The position numbers and the translations under genes are program-made. From Pseudomonas fuscovaginae SE-1 (lineage in GTDB: Bacteria; Pseudomonadota; Gammaproteobacteria; Pseudomonadales; Pseudomonadaceae), in the NCBI RefSeq assembly GCF_000364705.1, contig NZ_AQOH01000002.1, positions 1 through 33,264 on the forward strand: a DNA stretch of 33,264 nt, given 5' to 3'. Shown piece by piece: positions 8,308 through 18,243 of the stretch. How positions within the stretch are numbered: the stretch's first letter is position 1; each line of letters begins with the position of its first letter. Under the pieces are notes generated by a model. It was given only the letters and a program-made list of their open reading frames with translations. It was not told the DNA's origin and made no database searches.

Positions 8308-9192
8308 TCACCACTTCATCTCGCCCTTGGCGACCTTGGCGCTGAGCTCCAGCGAGGACTCCTCGCCCAGGTCCGGATAACGCTGCTTCATCGCCGCGAT
8401 CAGTTGCGCCGAGTCCTTGGCCTTGGCCGTTTCCTCGTCGAAGGCCTTGATGTAGTCCGCCGTGAACTGCGCGGCGGCCACCGCGTGCGGGCCGTCGCCG
8501 AGGTAGTGGCCCGGCACCAGGACCTTCGGTTGCAGCGCCTGAATCCGTTGCAGCGTCGCCAACCAATCCTGGTGGGATTGGGCCGTCTGGGTGTCGGCCA
8601 TCCACACATGGATGCCCTGCGCCACCACCACGCCGCCAACCACCGCCTTCAGCGACGGGATCCACACAAAGCTGCGATCCGGCTGCGGGCCATCCAGGCC
8701 GATGACGTCCAGTTCACGCCCTTCCAGCATCAACCGATTGCCCTCGAGTACCTCGGGAACGATGGTCTTGGCGGGAACGTCGGCCCCCATTTTCGGGCCC
8801 CAGAACGCCAGCTTGCCGTCGACGGTGGCTTTGATGTGCGCCACGGTCGGCGCCGACGCCAGCACCTTGGCCTTGGGGAAGGCCCGGATGATGGTGTCCA
8901 GGCCGAAGTAGTAGTCCGGGTCACCATGACTGATGTAGATGGTGGTCAGTTGCTTGCCGCTGGCGCGGATCTTCTCCACCACCTGCTCGGCCTGGGACTT
9001 GCCGAACTGGGCATCGACCAGGATCGCGTCCCGTTCGCCACTGACCAGCACCGAGCTGACCGGGAAAATCGCCGCCGTGCCGGGGTTGTAGACATCCAGG
9101 GTCAGGGCCGGCTGGGCCGCCGCCGCATGGGCCGTGAAACCCAGCACCGCGCTGGCGAGCAGGAGGCGGCGAAGTGAGGTGAATCCGATCAT
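8308..9192 (-). CDS. Secreted metallo-beta-lactamase-fold protein with altered metal motif
   Basis: A 294-aa protein with a signal peptide (positive TSLRRLLLASAVLGFTAHA, cleavage probably after the Ala run near 26) and an MBL fold. The usual HxHxDH zinc motif reads H89-G-D-P-D93-Y94, so the second His and the final His are replaced by Asp and Tyr. A later His is present in LVPGHYLGDG, but the expected bridging Asp is not obvious in AVVGGVVVAQGIHVWM. ATG 9192 follows ACGGAGCAG at correct spacing, which beats ATG 9207. The substrate cannot be inferred; the fold covers lactamases, lactonases and thiol esterases. It is transcribed toward the Rossmann-fold gene. Confidence 0.8.
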   Translation of the reverse strand: MIGFTSLRRLLLASAVLGFTAHAAAAQPALTLDVYNPGTAAIFPVSSVLVSGERDAILVDAQFGKSQAEQVVEKIRASGKQLTTIYISHGDPDYYFGLDTIIRAFPKAKVLASAPTVAHIKATVDGKLAFWGPKMGADVPAKTIVPEVLEGNRLMLEGRELDVIGLDGPQPDRSFVWIPSLKAVVGGVVVAQGIHVWMADTQTAQSHQDWLATLQRIQALQPKVLVPGHYLGDGPHAVAAAQFTADYIKAFDEETAKAKDSAQLIAAMKQRYPDLGEESSLELSAKVAKGEMKW

Positions 9193-9305
9193 GTGCTGCT
9201 CCGTCATCTATTGGCCTTGATAGGCGATGGACAGAGCTTAGTTGCCCGAACCGATACAAAAAATGCGATGCTGGGACATAGTTTGTTTCTCAAAGCGAGC
9301 AAATC

Positions 9306-10211
9306 ATGGACCGTCTTACGGCAATGCGGGTATTCGTCACGGTGGTGGACCTGGGCAGCCAGTCGGCGGCCGCTGACCACCTGGAACTGTCACGCCCGGT
9401 GGTCTCGCGCTACCTGGCGGAACTGGAGGACTGGATCGGTGCGCGGCTGATGCACCGCACCACGCGCAAGCTGAGCCTGACCGCCGCCGGCACCGAAACC
9501 CTGCCGCGCTGCCGGCAACTGCTGGAGCTGTCCGGCGACATGCAGGCGGCCGTGAGCATTCCCGACGAAGCGCCCCGCGGCCTGCTGCGGATCAGTGTCA
9601 GCACCTCGTTCGGCCAGGCCCAGTTCGCCGACGCGATGACCGAGTACGTCCGGCGTTTCCCCGGCGTCAACGTCGACCTGCAGATGCTCGACCGCACCGT
9701 CAACCTGGTGGACGAGCGCATCGACCTGGCGATCCGCGCCAGCAACGACCTGGACCCGAACCTCATTGCCCGGCGGCTGACAGTCTGCCGCTCGGTGATC
9801 TGCGCCTCGCCAGCCTACCTGCGCGAGCACCCGGCGCCGCAGCGGGTGGAGGACCTGAGCCGCTACAACTGCCTGACGCATTCCTATTTCGGCAAGAGCC
9901 TCTGGCACTTCGAACAGGATGGCGAACAGGTGTCGGTACCGGTGCAGGGCAATATCAGCGCGAACGAGGCCAGCACCCTGTTGCGTGCCGCCGTGGCTGG
10001 CGCCGGCATCTCGATGCTGCCCACCTACCAGGCCTGGGAGTACCTGCGCAGCGGTGAGCTGGTGCGCCTGCTGGCCCATGCCGAACCGCGGACCATGGAC
10101 ATGTACGCCGTGTACGCCTCGCGCAAGCACATGCCGGCGACGCTGCGCAGCATGCTCGACTTCCTGGTGGTGCGCTTTCCGGAAACGCCGGCCTGGGACA
10201 AGGACCTCTGA
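9306..10211 (+). CDS. LysR-family transcriptional regulator
   Basis: A 301-aa LysR-type protein. The DNA-binding domain is at 1-60 (MDRLTAMRVFVTVVDLGSQS, LSRPVVSRYLAELEDWIGAR), then a linker helix and a substrate-binding domain containing VDERIDLAIRASNDLDPNLI and FGKSLWHFEQDGEQ. The subgroup is the one often found next to oxidoreductase genes. It is divergent from the MBL-fold gene across 113 bp. The two minus-strand genes are therefore its probable targets, an inference from layout. The start codon is the natural family start. Confidence 0.85.
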   Translation: MDRLTAMRVFVTVVDLGSQSAAADHLELSRPVVSRYLAELEDWIGARLMHRTTRKLSLTAAGTETLPRCRQLLELSGDMQAAVSIPDEAPRGLLRISVSTSFGQAQFADAMTEYVRRFPGVNVDLQMLDRTVNLVDERIDLAIRASNDLDPNLIARRLTVCRSVICASPAYLREHPAPQRVEDLSRYNCLTHSYFGKSLWHFEQDGEQVSVPVQGNISANEASTLLRAAVAGAGISMLPTYQAWEYLRSGELVRLLAHAEPRTMDMYAVYASRKHMPATLRSMLDFLVVRFPETPAWDKDL

Positions 10212-10301
10212 GCCGCGCAAAGCTGGCAAGTCGCGGCAACTGGCCTAGTCTTGTACTCAGTACTTCTAGCGAACCCGGTTCGACAGTCAGAGGTCTGCGT
10301 C

Positions 10302-10478
10302 ATGAATATTCTCAGAACAAGAAAATGCGCCGCCGTACTTGCCATCAGCGCCGTCCTGGCCCTGTATGCCACCGCCGCCTGGCGGGTTGAACAGATCCGG
10401 CAGACACCCCACACGGTCGCCACCTGCAACCTTGAGCACTGCGTGCCGCACACCGCGAGCCTGAGCGCCTTGCGATAA
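10302..10478 (+). CDS. Short single-TM or secreted peptide (58 aa)
   Basis: Begins MNILRTRKCAAVLAISAVLA, which is a basic N-terminus plus a hydrophobic segment (about 11-26). A short hydrophilic tail with a Cys-His-Cys cluster (TCNLEHCVPH) follows. GAGGT lies upstream of ATG 10302 at suitable spacing. It may be a membrane-anchored periplasmic peptide. Two Cys and neighbouring His residues could bind metal or form a disulfide, but no family is recognised. It lies between a LysR gene and the convergent pobR gene. Confidence 0.55.
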   Translation: MNILRTRKCAAVLAISAVLALYATAAWRVEQIRQTPHTVATCNLEHCVPHTASLSALR

Positions 10479-10483
10479 GGGCT

Positions 10484-11362
10484 CTAGCGGTCGGTATCGG
10501 CGCGAAAGGCACTGGGCGAAAGCCCGGTCATGCGGCGGAAGAACCGGGCAAAATAGGCCGGGTCGGCAAAACCCAGTTCATCCGCCACCCGGCTGACGCT
10601 CATGCGTGTGTAGATCAGGTTGCGCTTGGCCTCCAGCAACAGCCGCTGGTGGATCATCTGCAAGGCCGATTGCCCCGCCCACTCCCGGCAGATACTGTTC
10701 AGGTGCGCCACGGATATTCCGACCTGGTGGGACAACTGCTCGACCGTCGGGTGTTCACGAAAATGCACCTCGACCAGCCCACTGAAACGGCTGAGGTACT
10801 CACGCCCACGCTCGGGTGACTGGCCGGCCGCCTCACGGCGGATCACCTGGCGACTGAGCCACACCAGCAACACGCTGACCAGCGAGCGCAGGAGCAGGTC
10901 CCGCGCTGGCTGGTTCGCCGCGTACTCGCTCTGCAGGGCACTGAACAGTCGGTTGAGGTAGGCTCGGTCACGCCCCGCCGGATAACTCGCGGCCCGCGCC
11001 AGCGCGTCCGGCGAACTGCCCAGTTGCTGCTGCAGTTGCGCCACCAGCGGTGCGGCCAGGGTCAGCACATGGCCGTCGATGTTTTCGGAAAACTGGAAAC
11101 CGTGCACGCACAAGGGCGGCACCACCTGGATCGCCGACTCGCGCAGGGTACTGCGCTGTCCCTCGATATCGACTCGGGCCTGGCCCTTGTTGAGAAACAG
11201 CAACTGGCACAGATCGGCATGCCGGTGCGGCTGGATTTCCCAATGATGCAGGCGGCTGCGCTTGGGAATGGTCTCGCAGTGCAACAGGTCCGGGGCAACC
11301 CAGTCCTGGTTCTCCCCGTAGAGCTTGAACACCGGGATCGGTGTCGCCACTGGCTTTTCCAT
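10484..11362 (-). CDS. pobR: PobR, AraC-family activator of pobA
   Basis: A 292-aa AraC/XylS regulator. The N-terminal cupin-like sensor contains HHWEIQPHRHADLCQLLFL (about 39-57). The C-terminal domain has two helix-turn-helix units, TVEQLSHQVGISVAHLNSIC and VSRVADELGFADPAYFARFF. PobR of Pseudomonas activates pobA in response to 4-hydroxybenzoate. The assignment rests on the divergent pobA gene 162 bp away and on the overall family match. The gene ends close to the convergent 58-aa peptide gene. Confidence 0.85.
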   Translation of the reverse strand: MEKPVATPIPVFKLYGENQDWVAPDLLHCETIPKRSRLHHWEIQPHRHADLCQLLFLNKGQARVDIEGQRSTLRESAIQVVPPLCVHGFQFSENIDGHVLTLAAPLVAQLQQQLGSSPDALARAASYPAGRDRAYLNRLFSALQSEYAANQPARDLLLRSLVSVLLVWLSRQVIRREAAGQSPERGREYLSRFSGLVEVHFREHPTVEQLSHQVGISVAHLNSICREWAGQSALQMIHQRLLLEAKRNLIYTRMSVSRVADELGFADPAYFARFFRRMTGLSPSAFRADTDR

Positions 11363-11437
11363 CGGTGCATGAGCCTTGGGCGATAATCGCCCTTATTGTT
11401 GAAAAGTACCGGTAAAGGCGCAGTTTTCACCTTCTAA

Positions 11438-12709
<1,272 letters not shown>

Positions 12710-12792
12710 CAAGCTATCGAGTAAACTGACACGCATCCCCGCACACACACCACTGCCCGTGTGCGGGCCCACTTCCGCGTGCAGGTTATACC

Positions 12793-14310
12793 GTGACCAA
12801 CCTCAATCAGCCCGGCCAGACGAAGCCGGCGATTCGCAGCATACTGATCGCCCTGATGCTGGCGATTTTCCTCGGCGCCCTCGACCAGACCATCGTCGCG
12901 GTCTCGATGCCGGCCATTTCCGCCCAGTTCAAGGATGTCGGCCTGCTGGCCTGGGTGATTTCCGGCTACATGGTCGCCATGACCGTGGCCGTGCCGATCT
13001 ACGGCAAGCTCGGCGACCTCTATGGCCGCCGCCGGCTGATGCTGTTCGGCATGGGCCTGTTCACCCTGGCCTCGCTGTTCTGCGGCCTGGCCCAGAGCAT
13101 GGAGCAGTTGGTGCTGGCACGGATCATCCAGGGCATCGGGGCCGGTGGCATGGTCTCGGTCAGCCAGGCGATCATCGGCGACGTCGTGCCACCACGCGAA
13201 CGCGGTCGCTACCAGGGCTACTTCAGCAGCATGTATGCGCTGGCCAGCGTCGCCGGCCCGGTGCTGGGCGGCTACATGACCGAATACCTGTCGTGGCGCT
13301 GGGTGTTCCTGATCAACCTGCCGCTCGGGCTGACGGCCTCGTGGGTCGCCCATCGGGTGCTGGTCGGACTGCCGGTGCCACAGCGCAAGCCGATCATCGA
13401 CTACCTGGGTACCGTGTTGATGGTCATCGGCCTGACGGCCCTGCTGCTGGGCATCACCCGGATCGGCCAGGGCTACCACTGGAACGATAGCGACGTGCTC
13501 GGGTTGCTGGCCACGGCGGTGGTGGGCCTGACGCTGTTCGTCCTGCACGAACGGCGCGCCCTCGAACCGCTGCTGCCGATGCACCTGTTCCTCAACCGCA
13601 ATGCCGTGCTGTGCTGGTGCACGGTCTTCTTCACCAGCTTCCAGGCGATCTCACTGACCGTGCTGATGCCGCTGCGCTTCCAGAGCGTGACCGGCGCCGG
13701 TGCCGACAGTGCGGCGCTACACCTGCTGCCGCTGGCGATGGGCCTGCCGATGGGCGCCTACTTCGCCGGACGCATGACCTCGGTGACCGGCTACTACAAG
13801 CCATTGATCCTCAGTGGCGCGCTGCTGATGCCGCTGGCCATTCTCGGCATGGCCTTCACCCCGCCCCAGGCGGTGCTGCCGAGCAGCCTGTTCATGCTGC
13901 TGTGCGGCATTGCCGGCGGCCTGCAATTCCCGACCTCGCTGGTGGGCACGCAGAACTCGGTGGAGCAGCGCGATATCGGCGTCGCGACCAGCACCACCAA
14001 CCTGTTCCGTTCCCTGGGTGGCGCTGTCGGCGTGGCACTGATGTCGGCCCTGCTGCTGGCCCTGGTGCAGGGCTCGGGGCTGACTCATCTGGCCAGCGGC
14101 GCGGTGCTCGGTGAGGGCCACTCGGGCAACGCCCTGCTCGACGGTCTCAACGCGGCCTCCGGCCCGGCGCAGGAGGCATTGCGGGCCGAGTTGCTGCTGA
14201 CCTTCCGCCACCTGCTGCTGATCAGCGCGGCGGTTGCCCTGCTGGGACTGGCTGCGGCGATCGCCATGCCCAACCGGGTCCTGCGTGGCCGGGAAGACAA
14301 GGCCCGCTGA
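12793..14310 (+). CDS. DHA2-family (EmrB/QacA-type) MFS drug:H+ antiporter, 14 TM
   Basis: A 505-aa protein made of hydrophobic segments consistent with 14 membrane helices. DHA2 signatures are visible: LDQTIVAVSMPAIS in TM1, the loop motif GKLGDLYGRRRLMLFG, and GYMTEYLSWRWVFLINLPLG at the TM5-6 region. The GTG start at 12793 follows AGGTT. It begins 83 nt after pobA on the same strand, so read-through is possible. Export of aromatic compounds or toxic intermediates is a reasonable guess, but MFS exporters are frequent beside unrelated genes. A REPIN follows. Confidence 0.9.
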   Translation: MTNLNQPGQTKPAIRSILIALMLAIFLGALDQTIVAVSMPAISAQFKDVGLLAWVISGYMVAMTVAVPIYGKLGDLYGRRRLMLFGMGLFTLASLFCGLAQSMEQLVLARIIQGIGAGGMVSVSQAIIGDVVPPRERGRYQGYFSSMYALASVAGPVLGGYMTEYLSWRWVFLINLPLGLTASWVAHRVLVGLPVPQRKPIIDYLGTVLMVIGLTALLLGITRIGQGYHWNDSDVLGLLATAVVGLTLFVLHERRALEPLLPMHLFLNRNAVLCWCTVFFTSFQAISLTVLMPLRFQSVTGAGADSAALHLLPLAMGLPMGAYFAGRMTSVTGYYKPLILSGALLMPLAILGMAFTPPQAVLPSSLFMLLCGIAGGLQFPTSLVGTQNSVEQRDIGVATSTTNLFRSLGGAVGVALMSALLLALVQGSGLTHLASGAVLGEGHSGNALLDGLNAASGPAQEALRAELLLTFRHLLLISAAVALLGLAAAIAMPNRVLRGREDKAR

Positions 14311-14316
14311 CCGCTT

Positions 14317-14446
14317 GTGGCGAGCGGGCTTGCCCGCGCTGGGGCGCAAGGCGCCCCCAAAGCCTGCGAGCGCGGTATGCCAAGTGAACGGAGCGGGCCG
14401 ATTTACGGCTGCTTTGCAGCCGAGCGTGGGCAAGCCCACTCGCCAC
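14317..14446. repeat. REPIN (paired REP palindromes), GTGGCGAG type
   Basis: Begins GTGGCGAGCGGGCTTGCCCG and ends with the inverse unit GGGCAAGCCCACTCGCCAC. Same family and similar spacing as the element at 155-285. It sits just after the exporter stop codon, in the gap between convergent genes. Confidence 0.8.
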
Positions 14447-14482
14447 AGGTAAAGCCCCCGCCCTGGGGTTCACTCCTGGCCC

Positions 14483-15331
14483 TCAAGGGCGGTAGTAACC
14501 GACCGCCACCAGCAGTTGCCCGACCCGCTTGAGGTAGGTGTGCTTGTTCTCGATCTTCCCGGTCACCGGGTTCTTCCAGCGATACTCGTACTCGCCCTCC
14601 TCCCGCTTCTGCATCAACGCCAGGATCGGCTCACCCACCGGCTTGCCGTCGGGGTCCCTGACCTTGCCGAAATCGGTATTGATCAATCGCGGGTTGTTGC
14701 CATGAGCCAGGTACCGGCGGGTCTTGAGATCCACCACGAAGACATACAGGTCATCCTGCAGGAAACCGCCCGGCAGGGTGTTGATCTCATCCAGCAGCCC
14801 CTGGCGATTGCTGCCCAGCTCGGTCGCCGCCCGTGCCAGAAAGGCCCTCGCCTCCTCCGCCGATGCCCTGGGCAGGTAATACCCGACCGCCAGGATGCGC
14901 TCGCCGACCCGCTGGTAGAACACCCGCTTGCGCTCGACCTTGCCATCCTTCCAGTTCCGCCAGCGATATTCGGCCTGCTGTATCCCGCTGTTATCCGGCG
15001 TCTTCAGCGCGGCCTTGAAGGCCTGGCGCAGATCCTCACCGAGCACCTCGGAAACGTCCCGGCCGATCAGCGCCGCGGACGGTCCGCCACTGGCCAGCAT
15101 CACCCCATGGGTATCGACCACGAAGACATAACGGTCCCGGTCGACGAATTCGCCCTGGCGGCTGAAAGCGGCAAACGCCTTGTCGCCGTGCTCGTGGTAA
15201 TAGGCCAGGGCCTTTTCCAGCAGGGTCCTGGCCGCCGGCGCCTGGTCGTCCGGCGTGGTCGCCGCCAGCACCGGTCCCAGGCACAACAGCATCAGGCAGC
15301 CTGACAAGGCCCGAATCAAACCCAACCCCAT
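14483..15331 (-). CDS. Periplasmic double-Cache (sCache-like) sensor protein
   Basis: A 282-aa protein with a signal peptide (hydrophobic LIRALSGCLMLLCLGPVLAA, cleavage near 24) and no other membrane segment. It contains two similar Cache-type modules. Each has a helical start, a YVFVVDTHGV or YVFVVDLKTR strand, an EYRWRNWKDGK or EYRWKNPVTGK hairpin and a closing ILAVGYYLP or LLVAVGYYRP. Cache domains bind small extracytoplasmic ligands. The protein lacks an output domain, so it probably works as a soluble periplasmic binding module. It is divergent from a membrane diguanylate cyclase. ATG 15331 has GGGGGA at good spacing and is preferred over ATG 15346. Confidence 0.85.
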   Translation of the reverse strand: MGLGLIRALSGCLMLLCLGPVLAATTPDDQAPAARTLLEKALAYYHEHGDKAFAAFSRQGEFVDRDRYVFVVDTHGVMLASGGPSAALIGRDVSEVLGEDLRQAFKAALKTPDNSGIQQAEYRWRNWKDGKVERKRVFYQRVGERILAVGYYLPRASAEEARAFLARAATELGSNRQGLLDEINTLPGGFLQDDLYVFVVDLKTRRYLAHGNNPRLINTDFGKVRDPDGKPVGEPILALMQKREEGEYEYRWKNPVTGKIENKHTYLKRVGQLLVAVGYYRP

Positions 15332-15507
15332 GGTGCAATCCCCCATTCCTGTTGATCTGCCAGCAGCGTAGACCGTCGTGGCCTATACGGAAGCATTCAG
15401 CAGACAGGGGTCGCCTCGACAGCCAGGGATGGCCGTCAAAATTGAGCGGTTATTTTCCAGGGGGCGCACTAGAATGCGTCCATCGCACACCCGCCAATGG
15501 AATCGTG

Positions 15508-16998
15508 ATGCCGTTTCGCTCAGCGCTCTACTCGCAACGCTCTCTGGTCGTGACGCTGATCGCTCTGCTCGGCTGCGGCTTCCTGGCCACCTCGCTGCTC
15601 AGCTACTACGCCTCGCGCGCCTCTATCCGCGACGGCATCATCAATACCGAACTGCCGCTGACCTCCGACACAGTGTACTCGGAGATCCAGAAGGACCTGG
15701 TCCGGCCGATCCTGATTTCCTCGATGATGGCACGCGACACCTTCCTGCGCGACTGGGTGATGGCCGGTGAACGCGACCCGCAGCAGATGACCCGCTACCT
15801 CAACGAGGTCATGACCCATTACGGCGCCTACACCGCCTTCTTCGTCTCCAACAGCAACCTGACCTACTACCAGGCCAAGGGTGTGCTGAAAAACGTCCGC
15901 GTCAACGAGCCACGCGATCTCTGGTACTTCCGCGTGCGGGACATGAAGGAACCCTACGAGATCAATGTCGACCCGGACCTGGCCAACCATGACAGCCTGA
16001 CGTTCTTCATCAACTACAAGGTGTTCGACTATCAGGAAAACTTCATCGGCGCGGCCGGTGTCGGTCTGACGGTCGATGCGGTGATCAAGCTGATCGACAG
16101 GTACCAGCAGCGTTATCAGCGCAGCGTGTACTTTGTCGACAACTTCGGCCGCCTGGTGCTCACCGGTGCCGACGGCGGGCCCGAAGGCGCCCGGGTCGGC
16201 CAGTCGCTGAACAACCTGAAGAGCCTGCAGAACCTGCTGGCCAAACTGCCCAAGCCCCATGACGGCAGCTACGAGTACGTCGAACCGGACGGCAAGAGGC
16301 ATTTCCTCAACGTGCGCTTCATTCCGGAACTGAACTGGTACCTGTTCGTCGACAAGCGCGAAGACGGTGCCCTCAGCGGGATTCGCCAGTCGCTGTACCT
16401 GAACCTGCTGATCTGCCTGGTAGTGACCCTGATCGTGCTGGCCCTGCTCAACCGCGTGGTGCACCGCTACCAGCGCAAGATCCAGGCCCTGGCGACCCTC
16501 GACAGCCTCACCGGCCTGCCCAACCGGCGCGGCTTCGACCTGCTGGCGGCCCAGGCCCTCAACGAAGCCCAGCGTGAACCCAGGCCGCTGGCCGCGCTGT
16601 TGCTGGACCTGGACCACTTCAAGCAGCTCAACGACAGCCACGGCCACCTGGCCGGCGACGTGGTGCTGAGCGGTTTCGCCCGTAACCTGGAAAGCTGCCT
16701 GCGCCAATCGGACCTCATCTGCCGCTGGGGCGGCGAGGAATTCATCGTCCTGCTCAAGGACACCGACAGAGCCAGCGCCCAATCGATCGCCGAGAAGATT
16801 CGCCAGCACGTCGAACAGCAACGCTACGGCTACAACGGCAGGCACCTGCAACTGACCGTCAGCATCGGCCTGACGTCGCTGCGCGCCGACGATACCCTGC
16901 ACAGCCTGCTGGCCCGCGCCGACCAGGCGCTGTACCGGGCCAAGCAGAGTGGCCGCAACCGCGTCTGCAGCGACGTGGCGAGCCCGGCCCATGCCTGA
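15508..16998 (+). CDS. Membrane diguanylate cyclase with periplasmic Cache-type sensor
   Basis: A 496-aa protein. It has TM1 (about 11-34), a periplasmic sensor of the dCache type (about 35-290), TM2 (about 297-319) and a cytoplasmic GGDEF domain (about 330-490). The active-site signature GGEEF is at 408-412. The inhibitory site RQSD at 399-402 lies exactly five residues before it, so product feedback is expected. LTGLPNRRGFD starts the catalytic domain. It makes cyclic di-GMP from two GTP, normally promoting biofilm over motility. ATG 15508 precedes the basic N-terminus and TM1. The divergent double-Cache gene may share its promoter region. Confidence 0.92.
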   Translation: MPFRSALYSQRSLVVTLIALLGCGFLATSLLSYYASRASIRDGIINTELPLTSDTVYSEIQKDLVRPILISSMMARDTFLRDWVMAGERDPQQMTRYLNEVMTHYGAYTAFFVSNSNLTYYQAKGVLKNVRVNEPRDLWYFRVRDMKEPYEINVDPDLANHDSLTFFINYKVFDYQENFIGAAGVGLTVDAVIKLIDRYQQRYQRSVYFVDNFGRLVLTGADGGPEGARVGQSLNNLKSLQNLLAKLPKPHDGSYEYVEPDGKRHFLNVRFIPELNWYLFVDKREDGALSGIRQSLYLNLLICLVVTLIVLALLNRVVHRYQRKIQALATLDSLTGLPNRRGFDLLAAQALNEAQREPRPLAALLLDLDHFKQLNDSHGHLAGDVVLSGFARNLESCLRQSDLICRWGGEEFIVLLKDTDRASAQSIAEKIRQHVEQQRYGYNGRHLQLTVSIGLTSLRADDTLHSLLARADQALYRAKQSGRNRVCSDVASPAHA

Positions 16999-17203
16999 CG
17001 CCAGCCGCTGCCCGGCCTGTGGGGCCCGCAACGATTGCACCCTGGCCGACCCGCGAACGGCGGATCGCCCCTGCTGGTGCTATAGCGTCGACATCGACCC
17101 GGCCATACTCGAGGCGCTGCCCGCCGAACTGCGCAACGCCGCCTGCCTGTGCCCGCGTTGTGCGCAGGTGGATGAACAGCTCAAGCGGCCGCCGTCGTCA
17201 TGA
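16991..17203 (+). CDS. Cysteine-rich CWC family protein
   Basis: A 70-aa protein with the Cys-rich CWC pattern: CPACGARNDC near the N-terminus, then CWC (about 28-30) and CLCPRC (about 51-56). Paired Cys residues suggest zinc binding, but the family has no settled function. ATG 16991 overlaps the end of the diguanylate cyclase gene by 8 nt, implying translational coupling. It probably belongs to one transcript with the cyclase and perhaps the following pseudouridine synthase. Confidence 0.8.
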   Translation: MPDASRCPACGARNDCTLADPRTADRPCWCYSVDIDPAILEALPAELRNAACLCPRCAQVDEQLKRPPSS

Positions 17204-17241
17204 CGTAGAATGCCGGCCCGTTTTCCCGCGACCATCCCGTC

Positions 17242-17934
17242 ATGCGCCTGGACCGATTCCTCAGCAACCTGCCCCGTTTCAATCGCCAGCAGGTGCGCCT
17301 GTTGCTGGTGGCGCGGCGGGTGCGGGTGGACGGCCAGATCACTGGCGATCCGCACCATGAAGTGCGCGAGTTCAGCCGGGTCGAAGTGGACGACGAGATC
17401 CTGCAGGCCGGTCGCCCGGCACGCTATTTCATGCTGCACAAACCTCAGGGCTGCGTCAGCGCGACCCGCGACCCACAGCACCGCACCGTGCTCGACCTGC
17501 TCCAGGAGACGAACGTCGACGAGTTGCACATCGCCGGGCGCCTGGACTTCAACACCACCGGCCTGATGCTGCTGACCAACGACGGCCAATGGTCCCGGCG
17601 TCTGACCCAGCCAGCGACCAAGCTGCCCAAGGTCTACTACGTGGAAACCGAACGGGAGATCGGCGCGCGGTACGCCGAGACCTTCGCCCAAGGCCTGTAT
17701 TTCGCCTTCGAGGACCTCACCACCCAGCCCGCCGAACTGCAAGTGCTGGGACCACGCAGCGCCCGGCTGAGCATCGTCGAAGGCCGCTATCACCAGGTCA
17801 AAAGGATGTTCGGCCACTTCGACAACAAGGTCCTGCGCCTGCACCGCGAACGCATGGGACCGCTGGTACTCGACGACGCACTCGCCCCCGGACAGTACCG
17901 TCCGCTGACGGCCGATGAAATCGCCCTGATCTGA
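17242..17934 (+). CDS. rsuA: 16S rRNA pseudouridine-516 synthase (RsuA type)
   Basis: A 230-aa enzyme. An N-terminal S4 RNA-binding domain (MRLDRFLSNLPRFNRQQVR, 1-60) is followed by the RsuA/RluB-E catalytic domain. The active-site Asp is in GRLDFNTTGLMLLTNDG (about 100-116), and VEGRYHQVKRMF is near 178-189. RsuA isomerises U516 of 16S rRNA. The length is right for RsuA. RluE and RluF are related alternatives, but RluE lacks an S4 domain. ATG 17242 is the natural family start. It lies 38 nt after the CWC gene. Confidence 0.85.
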   Translation: MRLDRFLSNLPRFNRQQVRLLLVARRVRVDGQITGDPHHEVREFSRVEVDDEILQAGRPARYFMLHKPQGCVSATRDPQHRTVLDLLQETNVDELHIAGRLDFNTTGLMLLTNDGQWSRRLTQPATKLPKVYYVETEREIGARYAETFAQGLYFAFEDLTTQPAELQVLGPRSARLSIVEGRYHQVKRMFGHFDNKVLRLHRERMGPLVLDDALAPGQYRPLTADEIALI

Positions 17935-18243
17935 GTCAAATACCGTTGAGCAGAAGTGAGCCGCTTATGCCAAATCGCTCCTTGCGCAATCGCCGGTCCG
18001 CTGCTTGAATCAGACCGTCAGCCAAAAAATGACTGACAGGTCACATCCTAGCTGAAAAAACTTTTTGTCGGCGCCAGGGCTTGCCAGCCTTGGCTTTCCG
18101 GCCGATTGCCCGCCTATAACAACACCCGCCGGCCAACGCGTCACCGGACCGGCATGGGCTGAAAATTCCAGGCAAATGCCTACCTGTCATATATCTCGTG
18201 CACAGTCAGTTGCGCGCATACCCGCTTGCCAGGAGTCTTTGAC
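17935..18243. other. Intergenic leader of phaG
   Basis: About 309 bp with no gene. It contains a small GTCAG/CTGAC inverted repeat near 18018-18040 and the ribosome-binding site CAGGAG just before ATG 18244. No recognised riboswitch or sRNA is seen. Confidence 0.5.

Noticed and set aside
15520..17040. Long minus-strand open frame of 506 codons opposite the diguanylate cyclase
   Set aside because: It is antisense to a gene with clear GGEEF and sensor domains. Its composition is Gln/Val/Arg-rich and typical of the shadow frame in GC-rich DNA.
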